A stretch of DNA of 5,618 nucleotides from Candidatus Brocadiia bacterium. Lineage in GTDB: Bacteria; Planctomycetota; MHYJ01; WSZJ01. Where the stretch lies: NCBI GenBank assembly GCA_013360825.1, contig JABWAY010000273.1:1-5618 (forward strand), written 5' to 3'. Positions 1 to 4,544 of the stretch are shown here, in pieces; positions within the stretch are counted from its first letter, which is position 1, and each line of letters begins with the position of its first letter. The position numbers were made by a program, and so were the translations under genes. The notes beneath the pieces were generated by a model. It did no database searches. It was given only the letters and a program-made list of their open reading frames with translations, and was not told where the DNA came from.

Positions 1-537
1 GGCCCACTGGACCGCGGTCGCCACCGCGCCCGCCGCGCCGAGCACCCCCATGACCGCCACGAACCAGCCCGGCGGGTCGGCCAGAATGTCCCCGCGGAGA
101 ATCAGCACCACCCATCCCGCCCCGTGCGCCACGACCGCCGCCGCCGTCCCCCGCCCGAACGGCGAGTCCCAGGCGATCCCCGCCAGCCGCAGTACCCTCA
201 AGTGCGCCACGACCAGCGAGGGGACCGCCGTCGCCCACCAGAGCCGCCAGAGAAGCGCTTCCTGCTTCCAGTCCGTCCAGACCAGCAGCAGGAACGCCGC
301 CTGCGACGCGACGATGAACCCCAGCCCGAGCGGGCCGAGCCCGCGCCGCGGGGCCGGGGTGCGGAGATACGCCGCCGCGAGCCCCCCGCCGACCGCCAGG
401 CCGGTCGCGGTCAGCATCGCCTGCGCGAGAAACGGGGGAAACGTCCCCCCGAGCACACCGACGGCGAACAGGACCGCCGCGAGCAGCGCCGCGACGCAGG
501 CCGAGCGGAACACGACGGGGGCGAGGGCGGGATTCAC
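1..537 (-). CDS. Polytopic membrane protein, partial (C-terminus beyond window)
   Basis: An open frame of 179 codons starts at GTG (537-535) and runs off the left edge. The product begins MNPALAPVVF and is dominated by hydrophobic segments. I count about six likely membrane helices, near residues 8-32, 36-58, 68-88, 95-115, 130-148 and 155-175, joined by short Arg/Pro-rich loops; Trp is frequent. I recognise no family motif, so no function is assigned. It lies 39 nt downstream of the thioredoxin-like gene and in the same frame, separated by that gene's TGA, so it is probably the last visible member of the same operon. The start is uncertain: in-frame GTG codons at 573-571 and 555-553 are alternatives, the second with GGGAGG just upstream but very close. 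Reality of the gene is moderately sure from the hydrophobic pattern; the plus-strand ORFs opposite it encode only low-complexity Arg/Pro/Ala protein. Confidence 0.65.
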   Translation of the reverse strand, partial: MNPALAPVVFRSACVAALLAAVLFAVGVLGGTFPPFLAQAMLTATGLAVGGGLAAAYLRTPAPRRGLGPLGLGFIVASQAAFLLLVWTDWKQEALLWRLWWATAVPSLVVAHLRVLRLAGIAWDSPFGRGTAAAVVAHGAGWVVLILRGDILADPPGWFVAVMGVLGAAGAVATAVQWA

Positions 538-576
538 GGCGGAAACTCTACCGCGCACCTGCCTCCCAGGCACGGA

Positions 577-1734
577 TCACCGCCGGTCCTTCCCCTCCGC
601 AAAGACCCCCTCGAACACGCCGGTCAGGTCGAACTCGAACCCGCCCGACCCCTGCGGCCCCTTGCGCGGATACCGCCCCTCGAACACCCCGCGAAGCGAC
701 GCGGGAACGGCCGCGTTTCCACGGAACTCCACGACGACCTGCAGCTCCCCCGAGAACGAAAACCCGCCGCCGCCGGAGTCCGTCAGCGTCACGCGGCCGC
801 GGAGAAGCGCGAACCGGGACTCCCCCGCCGAGCCCGCCGGCTCCAGCGTCAGCGTCCCCGTCGCGCCGGTGATCTCGTAGACCTTCTTCGTGTCCGGATC
901 CGTGCGCTCCATCACCCCGCCCGGGAACATCTTCGAAAGCCACGGAAGGCAGGCAGCGGCATCCACCGTCCCCGCCTTCGCCGGACGCGCCAGCGGCTTC
1001 CACGCATCGGCGCCCATCGCAACCAGCTCCACGACGGGCGCGTTGTACGCCGGCATCCCCGGGTCGTCGAGCCGCGTGAAAACCCGGACGCCGGAGTCCG
1101 CGCCGTCCGGAAGTCCCGGAAGGACCACGGGCCGCGCCTCACCGGCCGCGCCGAGTCCGAGTGACCGGCGCGCTTCCCCAAGACTGTCCTTCCAGTGGCG
1201 CACCAGCGCATCCCCCTGCATCCCTCCCCCACGCCCCCCCGCGGGCCTCGGCGCCATCGCATTCCACCAGCTCACCAGCTTCCCCGCGGCATCCAGCACG
1301 CACGCGTCCACATTCGACCCCGGACCCACCCCGGGACGGCGCTTCGCCTCCCACACCTCGTTCACCACCGCCGGAATCCCCGCGTCCCCCGTGTGCCCAT
1401 GCCACGACACCACCACGAACTCCTTCAGCATCGCGGCGACCGCCGCGTCGGCGAGGGCGAGCCCCCGCGCCTGCGTCGCCGTCGCTCAGCAGTGCCCCGT
1501 GATCATGTCCCCATACTTCGCGTGAATCACGATCAGCAGCACCGGACGCTTCTCCTTCGCCGCCCGCCGCGTCGCTTCCGCCAGATCCTCCGCCCAGTCC
1601 AGCCGGTACATCGCGAGGTCCGCATCGGAAGGGCGGAGTTGTTCAAAGCGATCGAGCGTCTTCTTCGCGGCCGGGGACTGGGCGGCGGCGGGGAGCGTGA
1701 AGAGGAGCATCAGAACGGAGAGGGTGCGCGTCAT
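577..1734 (-). CDS. Secreted thioredoxin-like protein with in-frame UGA (candidate selenoprotein, Sec at residue 83)
   Basis: The ATG at 1734-1732 has GAGG four nt upstream. Residues 1-20 are a Sec-type signal peptide: MTRT, a Leu-rich core, then PAAAQS. Residues 40-105 look like the first half of a thioredoxin fold: a helix ending EKRPVLLIVIHAKYGD, then ITGHC, then UGA (1488-1486) as codon 83. The same frame continues without a stop as ATATQARGLALADAAVAAM and a strand LKEFVVVSWHG, up to TGA at 579-577. Total length would be 385 aa. The C-terminal half is rich in Gly and predicted beta strands and I do not recognise it. Continuity of a sensible thioredoxin-like helix and strand across the UGA shows one gene rather than two. 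The Cys-UGA pair could form a Cys-Sec redox centre. Alternatives are a point nonsense mutation (TGA is one base from TCA Ser, TGC/TGT Cys and TGG Trp) or a sequencing error. It follows a DUF393 thiol oxidoreductase by 72 nt, which fits an envelope thiol-redox role. Confidence 0.7.
1450..1488 (-). promoter_or_regulatory. Candidate bacterial SECIS hairpin just after the in-frame UGA
   Basis: Reading the minus strand, UGA (1488-1486) is followed 14 nt later by GGCG-C-GGG, the loop GGCUCG, CCC-U-CGCC (1471-1450). This gives a 4 bp plus 3 bp stem with one C/U mismatch. The loop begins 22 nt after the UGA and starts with G. Known bacterial SECIS elements are stem-loops just downstream of UGA with a G early in the apical loop, so geometry fits. 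An outer helix (GCGAC at 1485-1481 with GUCGC at 1440-1436) is also possible. GC-rich DNA forms such hairpins by chance, so this supports but does not prove selenocysteine. Confidence 0.35.
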
Positions 1735-1806
1735 GGGGCCTCGGCGGTGGGGGTGTCCGCAGGAACGGCGCGGGGAGGGGGATATTGTGCCTCATTCCCC
1801 CGGGCG

Positions 1807-2322
1807 CTACGGATCGCCCGCAACCACGGAACGGGTCACCGCGAGGGCGACAAAGAGTACGAGAAGCAGCCCCGCAACGATCCACCCGCCACGCCGGGAC
1901 CGCTCCCGGCGGACGCGGCACCCTCCTCCGAGGCAATGCCGCCGCGCGCTCACCGCCCGGTACGCCGCCTGCGCCGCCGCCGCGAGCGGCGGAACACGGG
2001 TCGCCGCCCAGAACGGCCACGCCCACCAGATTCCCCGGGCGACCTGCGCGATCGCCTCCGCCCCGGAGTACACCTCGCCCCCCGCGGTCACGAGGACGAT
2101 CTCCTCCGGGATTTCTGCGGGATTGAATCCGGCGGCGTCGGCGACGCGGGCGGACTGAAGCGGCGCGAAGTCGTAGCCGCGGGGGGCGAGGAACGGGAAG
2201 AGTTTCCGGGCGGTGGAGGTGCAGAAGGTGCAGGAGGCGTCGTATCCGATGGTCCCCTCGCGCGGCGCGCGGGAGGCGTGATCGGAGAGAAACCAGGCGC
2301 TGCGGGATCTTGTGCCAGACAT
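1807..2322 (-). CDS. DCC-family (DUF393) thiol-disulfide oxidoreductase with C-terminal membrane anchor
   Basis: 171 aa, starting at ATG 2322-2320 and ending in TAG. Residues 25-38 carry the family signature: IGYDASCTFCTSTA, with the CxxC pair at Cys31 and Cys34 directly after the first strand Y-D. Further family features follow: a strand near EEIVLVTAGGEVYSGAEA (roughly 85-105), then IWWAWPF and a closing HCLGGGC. Known family members are small thioredoxin-fold proteins of about 110-150 aa; this one has an extra basic linker and one C-terminal membrane helix (about 147-163, WIVAGLLLVLFVALAV). The start is well supported: AAAGGA lies six nt upstream (2333-2328). Immediately before that is the palindrome TTCTGT-AGCT-ACAGAA, shared with the upstream regulator gene, so expression is probably controlled by that regulator. 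It is followed by the thioredoxin-like gene. Substrate unknown. Confidence 0.85.
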   Translation of the reverse strand: MSGTRSRSAWFLSDHASRAPREGTIGYDASCTFCTSTARKLFPFLAPRGYDFAPLQSARVADAAGFNPAEIPEEIVLVTAGGEVYSGAEAIAQVARGIWWAWPFWAATRVPPLAAAAQAAYRAVSARRHCLGGGCRVRRERSRRGGWIVAGLLLVLFVALAVTRSVVAGDP

Positions 2323-2331
2323 ATCAGTCCT

Positions 2332-2347
2332 TTCTGTAGCTACAGAA
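2332..2347. promoter_or_regulatory. Operator palindrome upstream of DUF393 gene
   Basis: TTCTGTAGCTACAGAA is a perfect 16-bp palindrome. Its outer six-base arms, TTCTGT and ACAGAA with a 4-bp centre, are identical to those of the site at 2912-2927 before the regulator gene. It overlaps the start of the AAAGGA ribosome-binding site by two bases, so a bound protein would block initiation of transcription or early elongation. No clear -35/-10 pair was found for this gene. Confidence 0.75.
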
Positions 2348-2357
2348 GCTACACCCT

Positions 2358-2385
2358 AAAAAGGGGGACCTACGACACCACCCCC
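2358..2385 (-). terminator. Possible intrinsic terminator at the end of the regulator gene
   Basis: On the minus strand GGGGG (2385-2381), a 13-nt loop containing the regulator's TAG stop, CCCCC (2367-2363) and TTTTT (2362-2358) form a short G-C stem followed by a U run. The stem is only 5 bp and the loop is large, so it may be weak or partial. If active it would separate the regulator transcript from the DUF393 gene, which would then need its own promoter next to the 2332-2347 operator. Confidence 0.4.
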
Positions 2386-2894
2386 AGGAGCCGCTGAATC
2401 TTGCTGCCGTACTTCACCGCACGCTTCAACGCCGCCGGACTCAGCTTCATCACCTCCTCGTACCCGAGCATCGCCGTCTCGAAAAACTCCAGCATGTGCA
2501 TCAGCTTCTCCGACGTCCCCACCTCCGACTCCTTCTTCGCCTGCGTCGCCGCTTCCCGCAGAAGCGCCAGCGTGGGGTCGATCTCGCGCCGCTTTCTCTC
2601 CTGCAGCACGAGCTTGAACATCGCCCAGACGTCGGAGAGGGTTTCGAAGTGATCCCGCCGGTCTCCGAGGACGTGCACGACCTTGACGAGGCCCCAGGCC
2701 TGGAGTTCGCGGAGGGAGGTGGAGACGTTGGAGCGGGCGACGGAGAGGGTGGTGGCGATTTCGTCGGCGGGGACCGGGGTGCCGCGGATGAAGAGGAGGG
2801 CGTGGATCTGTGCGACGGTGCGGTTGATCCCCCAGCGGGTTCCCATTTCGCCCCAGTGGAGGATGAACTTCTGTTGAGTGGGAGTGAGGGTCAT
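2370..2894 (-). CDS. GbsR/MarR-family winged-helix transcriptional regulator
   Basis: 174 aa, starting at ATG 2894-2892 and ending in TAG. Residues 1-30 (MTLTPTQQKFILHWGEMGTR, then WGINRTVAQI) match the N-terminal helix typical of GbsR-type MarR regulators: an F-I/V-x-x-W/G-G region followed by WG-x-x-R-x-x-A-x-I-x-A-L-L. The winged helix-turn-helix spans about 30-85: ADEIATTLSVARSNVSTSLR, then ELQAWGLVKVV and the GDRRDHFE wing. The last third is helical and charged, suiting dimerisation. Length is normal for the family. The start is fixed by AAAGGA at 2904-2899 and by the upstream promoter and operator; the open frame extends further upstream but only through the promoter and the His tRNA. 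The identical palindrome before this gene and before the DUF393 gene implies autoregulation plus control of its neighbour. Effector not predictable. Confidence 0.87.
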   Translation of the reverse strand: MTLTPTQQKFILHWGEMGTRWGINRTVAQIHALLFIRGTPVPADEIATTLSVARSNVSTSLRELQAWGLVKVVHVLGDRRDHFETLSDVWAMFKLVLQERKRREIDPTLALLREAATQAKKESEVGTSEKLMHMLEFFETAMLGYEEVMKLSPAALKRAVKYGSKIQRLLGVVS

Positions 2895-2898
2895 GTCG

Positions 2899-2904
2899 TC
2901 CTTT
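2899..2904 (-). promoter_or_regulatory. Ribosome-binding site of the regulator gene
   Basis: AAAGGA on the minus strand, four nt before the spacer-adjacent ATG at 2894. It fixes the start of the regulator at 2894 against a much longer open frame. The same hexamer at 2333-2328 serves the DUF393 gene. Confidence 0.7.
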
Positions 2905-2911
2905 CGGTTGT

Positions 2912-2927
2912 TTCTGTCTATACAGAA
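2912..2927. promoter_or_regulatory. Operator palindrome in the regulator promoter
   Basis: TTCTGTCTATACAGAA on the plus strand: arms TTCTGT and ACAGAA with a 4-bp centre. It starts within the last bases of the -10 hexamer of the regulator promoter and extends downstream over the start region, a placement typical of repressor sites. It shares both arms with the site at 2332-2347. Confidence 0.78.
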
Positions 2928-2954
2928 CATATCGCACGATCGGCGGCCTGTCAA
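2926..2954 (-). promoter_or_regulatory. Sigma70-type promoter of the regulator gene
   Basis: On the minus strand TTGACA (2954-2949, perfect -35) is followed by exactly 17 nt and TATGTT (2931-2926, 4 of 6 to TATAAT). The transcript would begin near 2920, about 25 nt before the ATG. The operator overlaps the -10. Confidence 0.65.
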
Positions 2955-3022
2955 CACGCCACCCCCCGATTTTCCACGAACCCTTCCGCCCCCGCACACG
3001 ATCAAGTCTCGACCGGCGCCAC
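2955..3022. other. Intergenic gap between divergent regulator promoter and tRNA array
   Basis: No gene. A plus-strand promoter for the tRNA array would be expected here, but I see no convincing -35/-10 pair. Confidence 0.5.
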
Positions 3023-3093
3023 GGGACTGTAGGTCAAGAGCAGACCCCCCGGATGTGGCCCGGGCAATGTCGGTGCGATTCCGACCGGTCCCT
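3023..3093 (+). tRNA. tRNA-His (GUG), non-canonical: A18/G55, no G-1:C73
   Basis: The full cloverleaf folds: acceptor GGGACTG with CGGTCCC (one T-G), D-stem GGTC/GACC with loop AAGAGCA, anticodon stem CCCGG/CCGGG with loop ATGTGGC (anticodon GTG at 3055-3057), variable CAAT, T-stem GTCGG/CCGAC with loop TGCGATT. The D-loop has AG where GG is usual and the T-loop has TGC where TTC is usual. The base before the acceptor is C and the discriminator is U, so the G-1:C73 pair used by HisRS is missing in this register; taking G3023 as -1 would break the acceptor/T-stem junction. No CCA encoded. First gene of the array. Confidence 0.8.
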
Positions 3094-3160
3094 TCCAGAG
3101 GAACGCTCATGCCCTCCCCACAGCGACTCCCAGGGGTCTTTGACAACCGGCGGATTTCCC

Positions 3161-3221
3161 CGAACCGGCCTCCGGCCGCGCGCGCTTCCCGTGTCCCCCG
3201 CCGCACCGGAGGCCGGGTTCG
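3161..3221. repeat. Inverted repeat between tRNA-His and tRNA-Arg
   Basis: The left arm CGAACCGGCCTCCGG (3161-3175) pairs with CCGGAGGCCGGGTTCG (3206-3221), 15 bp with one bulged base, around a 30-nt GC-rich loop. The right arm ends 3 nt before tRNA-Arg. It resembles the later spacer hairpins in layout but I cannot align its loop with their shared core. Confidence 0.7.
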
Positions 3222-3224
3222 CAC

Positions 3225-3297
3225 GTCCTGGTAGCTCAACCAGAAGAGTTCCAGCCTCCGAAGCTGAGGGTTGCAGGTGCGAGTCCTGCCCAGGACA
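3225..3297 (+). tRNA. tRNA-Arg (CCG), non-canonical: A18/G55
   Basis: Acceptor GTCCTGG/CCAGGAC is perfect. The D-stem is GCTC/GAGT with loop AACCAGAA. The anticodon stem CCAGC/GCTGA has a C27-A43 mismatch; its loop is CTCCGAA (anticodon CCG at 3258-3260). The variable region is GGGTT and the T-stem GCAGG/CCTGC has loop TGCGAGT. D-loop AG and T-loop TGC replace GG and TTC. Discriminator A, no CCA. It would read CGG. Confidence 0.82.
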
Positions 3298-3325
3298 TCG
3301 GGTCCGCGGCGCCGCGGGCCTTCCC

Positions 3326-3396
3326 AGCGGGATGGATCAGGAGCCGATCAGCGGTCTCATAAGCCGCACAGGTGGGTGCGACTCCCACTCCCGCTT
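3326..3396 (+). tRNA. tRNA-Met (CAU), non-canonical: A18/G55
   Basis: Acceptor AGCGGGA/TCCCGCT, D-stem GATC/GATC with loop AGGAGCC, anticodon stem GCGGT/GCCGC with loop CTCATAA (CAT at 3358-3360), variable ACAG, T-stem GTGGG/CCCAC with loop TGCGACT; all stems complete. A1-U72 pairing and the anticodon stem do not fit an initiator tRNA. A CAU anticodon could also belong to an Ile tRNA modified to lysidine. Discriminator U is unusual for either. No CCA; tRNA-Cys starts 3 nt later. Confidence 0.78.
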
Positions 3397-3399
3397 TCC

Positions 3400-3473
3400 G
3401 CGCGTGTGCCGGAGAGGTCAAACGGTCCGGCCTGCAAAGCCGGAATTCGGTGGTTCGAATCCACCCGCGCGCT
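3400..3473 (+). tRNA. tRNA-Cys (GCA)
   Basis: Acceptor GCGCGTG/CGCGCGC, D-stem CCG/CGG with GG in the loop, anticodon stem CCGGC/GCCGG with loop CTGCAAA (GCA at 3434-3436), T-stem GGTGG/CCACC with loop TTCGAAT. Discriminator U73 is the known CysRS identity base. Canonical tertiary bases. No CCA; only 2 nt separate it from tRNA-Asp. Confidence 0.93.
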
Positions 3474-3475
3474 CT

Positions 3476-3548
3476 GGGGGTGTCGTCCAGCGGCCAGGAC
3501 ACCGCCTTGTCACGGCGGAGATCGCGGGTTCGAATCCCGCCACCCTCG
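3476..3548 (+). tRNA. tRNA-Asp (GUC)
   Basis: Acceptor GGGGGTG/CACCCTC, D-stem GTCC/GGAC with loop AGCGGCCA, anticodon stem CCGCC/GGCGG with loop TTGTCAC (GTC at 3509-3511), T-stem GCGGG/CCCGC with loop TTCGAAT. Discriminator G73 agrees with Asp identity. The last two bases are also the first two of the left arm of the spacer hairpin that follows. Confidence 0.93.
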
Positions 3549-3643
3549 TGGAGAGAGAAAATGAAGGGCGTCGGCGTCCGGACCTCGCGCCCTGCGGGCG
3601 CTTCGTCCCGGCCGCTCGCCGCCCCTCATTTTCTCTCTCCACG
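3547..3643. repeat. Spacer hairpin 1: 18-bp perfect inverted repeat around core repeat (minus orientation)
   Basis: The left arm CGTGGAGAGAGAAAATGA (3547-3564) is exactly complementary to 3626-3643, and the pairing continues imperfectly inward (AAGGGCG with CGCCCC). The A/G-rich arm is unlike its GC-rich surroundings. The enclosed core (about 3576-3622: CCGGACCTCGCGCCC, then GGCCGCTCGCCG) is the reverse-orientation form of the core in the other spacer hairpins. The arm begins inside the end of tRNA-Asp. Confidence 0.85.
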
Positions 3644-3648
3644 AGAAG

Positions 3649-3686
3649 GGTCGCGGCGGGCCGGCCTGCGGCCGGCCCTTGCGACC
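3649..3686. repeat. Compact GC hairpin before tRNA-Asn
   Basis: GGTCGC (3649-3654) pairs with GCGACC (3681-3686), and GGGCCGGCC (3658-3666) with GGCCGGCCC (3670-3678) around the triloop TGC. A small internal loop lies between. Very stable, with no T-run, so not a standard terminator. It could be a processing or pausing structure. Confidence 0.7.
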
Positions 3687-3699
3687 GGAGGATCGCCTG

Positions 3700-3772
3700 A
3701 GGGGTGTGGGCTAACCGGTAAGTCACCTCCCTGTTAAGGAGGTCGATCCAGGTTCGAATCCTGGCGCCCCTG
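3700..3772 (+). tRNA. tRNA-Asn (GUU)
   Basis: Acceptor AGGGGTG/CGCCCCT, D-stem GGCT/AGTC with loop AACCGGTA, anticodon stem CCTCC/GGAGG with loop CTGTTAA (GTT at 3733-3735), T-stem CCAGG/CCTGG with loop TTCGAAT. Discriminator G73 fits Asn. Canonical tertiary bases, no CCA; trailer begins TCC. Confidence 0.93.
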
Positions 3773-3814
3773 TCCGAAGGCCTTCCCGCGCTCCGACCGC
3801 GCCAGTCCGTCTGC

Positions 3815-3911
3815 GAAATGGCGCGCAGGCGGGCGGAGGCGCGTGAGCGGGGCGAGCGCCCGGGGGGACGCGAGGTCCGCGAACCGCCGGAGCCCGCCTG
3901 CGTGCTATTTC
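3815..3911. repeat. Spacer hairpin 2: 20-bp inverted repeat (18/20) around core repeat (plus orientation)
   Basis: The left arm 3815-3834 (GAAATGGCGCGCAGGCGGGC) pairs with 3892-3911 (GCCCGCCTGCGTGCTATTTC), with 18 of 20 positions complementary. The core (about 3836-3888) contains GTGAGCGGGGCGAGCGCCCG and GAGGTCCGCGAACCGCCG. The right arm ends on the base immediately before tRNA-Ala. Confidence 0.85.
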
Positions 3912-3983
3912 GGGAGTGTGGCCAAACGGGAAGGCGCCTGCCCCGCAAGCAGGAGATTGAGGGTTCAACTCCCTCCACTTCCA
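3912..3983 (+). tRNA. tRNA-Ala (CGC) with G3:U70 but C33
   Basis: Acceptor GGGAGTG/CACTTCC contains G3-U70, the AlaRS identity pair, and discriminator A73. The D-stem is GCC/GGC with GGG in the loop. The anticodon stem CCTGC/GCAGG encloses CCCGCAA, giving anticodon CGC (3944-3946) with C at position 33 instead of the nearly universal U. The T-stem GAGGG/CCCTC has loop TTCAACT. No CCA. Identity as Ala is well supported; the C33 should bend the anticodon loop differently. Confidence 0.85.
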
Positions 3984-3988
3984 TTCGA

Positions 3989-4059
3989 AGGAGCGTCGTC
4001 CAACAGCAGGACCCCGGCCTCCAACTCCGGCGATGGGGGTGCAACTCCCTCCGCTCCTG
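3989..4059 (+). tRNA. tRNA-Trp (CCA), non-canonical: A18/G55
   Basis: Acceptor AGGAGCG/CGCTCCT and discriminator G closely resemble the bacterial Trp acceptor (A1-U72, G2-C71, G3-C70, G73). The D-stem is GTCC/GGAC with loop AACAGCA. The anticodon stem CCGGC/TCCGG has one C31-T39 mismatch; its loop is CTCCAAC (CCA at 4021-4023). The variable region is CGAT and the T-stem GGGGG/CCCTC has loop TGCAACT. D-loop AG and T-loop TGC replace GG and TTC. Five nt after tRNA-Ala and 4 nt before tRNA-Gln. Confidence 0.83.
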
Positions 4060-4063
4060 TCCC

Positions 4064-4134
4064 AGGGGACTGGGGTAACGGTAGCCCTCGAGTCTCTGAA
4101 ACTCGCCGTGCTGGTTCGAATCCAGCGTCCCCTG
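4064..4134 (+). tRNA. tRNA-Gln (CUG)
   Basis: Acceptor AGGGGAC/GTCCCCT, D-stem GGGT/GCCC with loop AACGGTA, anticodon stem CGAGT/ACTCG with loop CTCTGAA (CTG at 4096-4098), variable CCGT, T-stem GCTGG/CCAGC with loop TTCGAAT. Discriminator G. The acceptor differs from the weak U1-A72 pair favoured by GlnRS. Only 2 nt from tRNA-Lys. Confidence 0.91.
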
Positions 4135-4136
4135 TC

Positions 4137-4208
4137 CGGGCCGTCGCTCAACGGCCGAGCACCTGTTTCTTAAACAGGCTCATGCGGGTTCAAGTCCCGC
4201 CGGCCCGA
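4137..4208 (+). tRNA. tRNA-Lys (CUU)
   Basis: Acceptor CGGGCCG/CGGCCCG, D-stem GCTC/GAGC with loop AACGGCC, anticodon stem CCTGT/ACAGG with loop TTCTTAA (CTT at 4169-4171), T-stem GCGGG/CCCGC with loop TTCAAGT. Discriminator A73 suits Lys. The last two bases are the first two of the next hairpin's left arm, as at tRNA-Asp. Confidence 0.92.
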
Positions 4209-4302
4209 TTTCGCGGAGGCGGCGGCTCCGGCGGTTCGCGGACCTCGCGGCCTCCGGCCGCTCGCCCCGCTCACGCGCCTCCTCCGCCGCCTCCGCGAAA
4301 TC
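4207..4302. repeat. Spacer hairpin 3: 19-bp perfect inverted repeat around core repeat (minus orientation)
   Basis: GATTTCGCGGAGGCGGCGG (4207-4225) is exactly complementary to 4284-4302. The enclosed core (about 4232-4282) reads GGTTCGCGGACCTCGCGG and GCTCGCCCCGCTCACGCG, the reverse complement of the core in hairpin 2. The left arm begins within tRNA-Lys. Confidence 0.87.
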
Positions 4303-4351
4303 GAGGGGCGAGGCCACGGACTCACGACATCCGGGCTGCCGCAGCAACCCT

Positions 4352-4533
4352 CCGCGAATTCGGGGCGGGGCGTTCGAAGGCGAGCGAGCGGCGCGAGCGC
4401 CCGAAGGGCGCGAAGCCCGCAAGCCGTCGCCCCGCGGCCTTTCCGCGAATTCGGGGCGGGGGGTGCGGAGGCGAGCGAGCGGGGCGAAGCGCCCGAAGGG
4501 CGCGAGGTCCGCGAGCCGCCGCAGCACCCCCCG
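4352..4533 (+). repeat. Tandem duplication of a 91-bp core-repeat unit (two copies)
   Basis: CCGCGAATTCGGGGCGGGG occurs identically at 4352-4370 and 4443-4461. It is followed in each copy by AGGCGAGCGAGCGG, GCGCCCGAAGGGCGCGA and AGCCG at matching positions. The unit length is 91 bp. The copies have drifted at scattered positions. Unit 2 is part of the long hairpin ending at tRNA-Phe; unit 1 forms only a weaker hairpin with a right arm near CGTCGCCCCG. Confidence 0.8.
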
Positions 4534-4544
4534 CCCCGAATTCG
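4446..4544. repeat. Spacer hairpin 4: 21-bp perfect inverted repeat around core repeat (plus orientation)
   Basis: The left arm at 4446-4466 (CGAATTCGGGG, then CGGGGGGTGC) is exactly complementary to 4524-4544. The core between them (about 4467-4522) includes GCGCCCGAAGGGCGCGAGG and TCCGCGAGCCGCCG. The right arm ends on the first base of tRNA-Phe. Confidence 0.87.

Noticed and set aside
577..1488. General reassignment of UGA to an amino acid in this organism
   Set aside because: The same gene appears to end at a UGA (579-577) where similarity to a protein-like sequence stops and another gene begins; the tRNA-Trp in the array has CCA, and no UCA anticodon was seen.
1429..1734. Two separate genes, 1734-1486 and 1431-577
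   Set aside because: They are in one frame, the second has no ribosome-binding site at its ATG, and the thioredoxin-like helix and strand run across the TGA.
124..2397. Long plus-strand ORFs opposite the minus-strand genes
   Set aside because: Their products are Arg/Pro/Ala-rich and repetitive without motifs, while the minus strand encodes recognisable families with ribosome-binding sites. They are typical antisense frames in GC-rich DNA.
3140..3145. TTGACA as a promoter for the downstream tRNAs
   Set aside because: A perfect -35 hexamer, but the bases 16-18 nt downstream (near AACCGG) have no resemblance to a -10.
2895..3239. N-terminal extension of the regulator to a start at 3239
   Set aside because: It would cross the promoter, the operator and the whole tRNA-His gene; the family N-terminus fits the 2894 start, which has AAAGGA before it.
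3547..4544. Integron attC sites or a CRISPR array
   Set aside because: The inverted repeats lack attC core sites and gene cassettes, and there are no regularly spaced short direct repeats with unique spacers.
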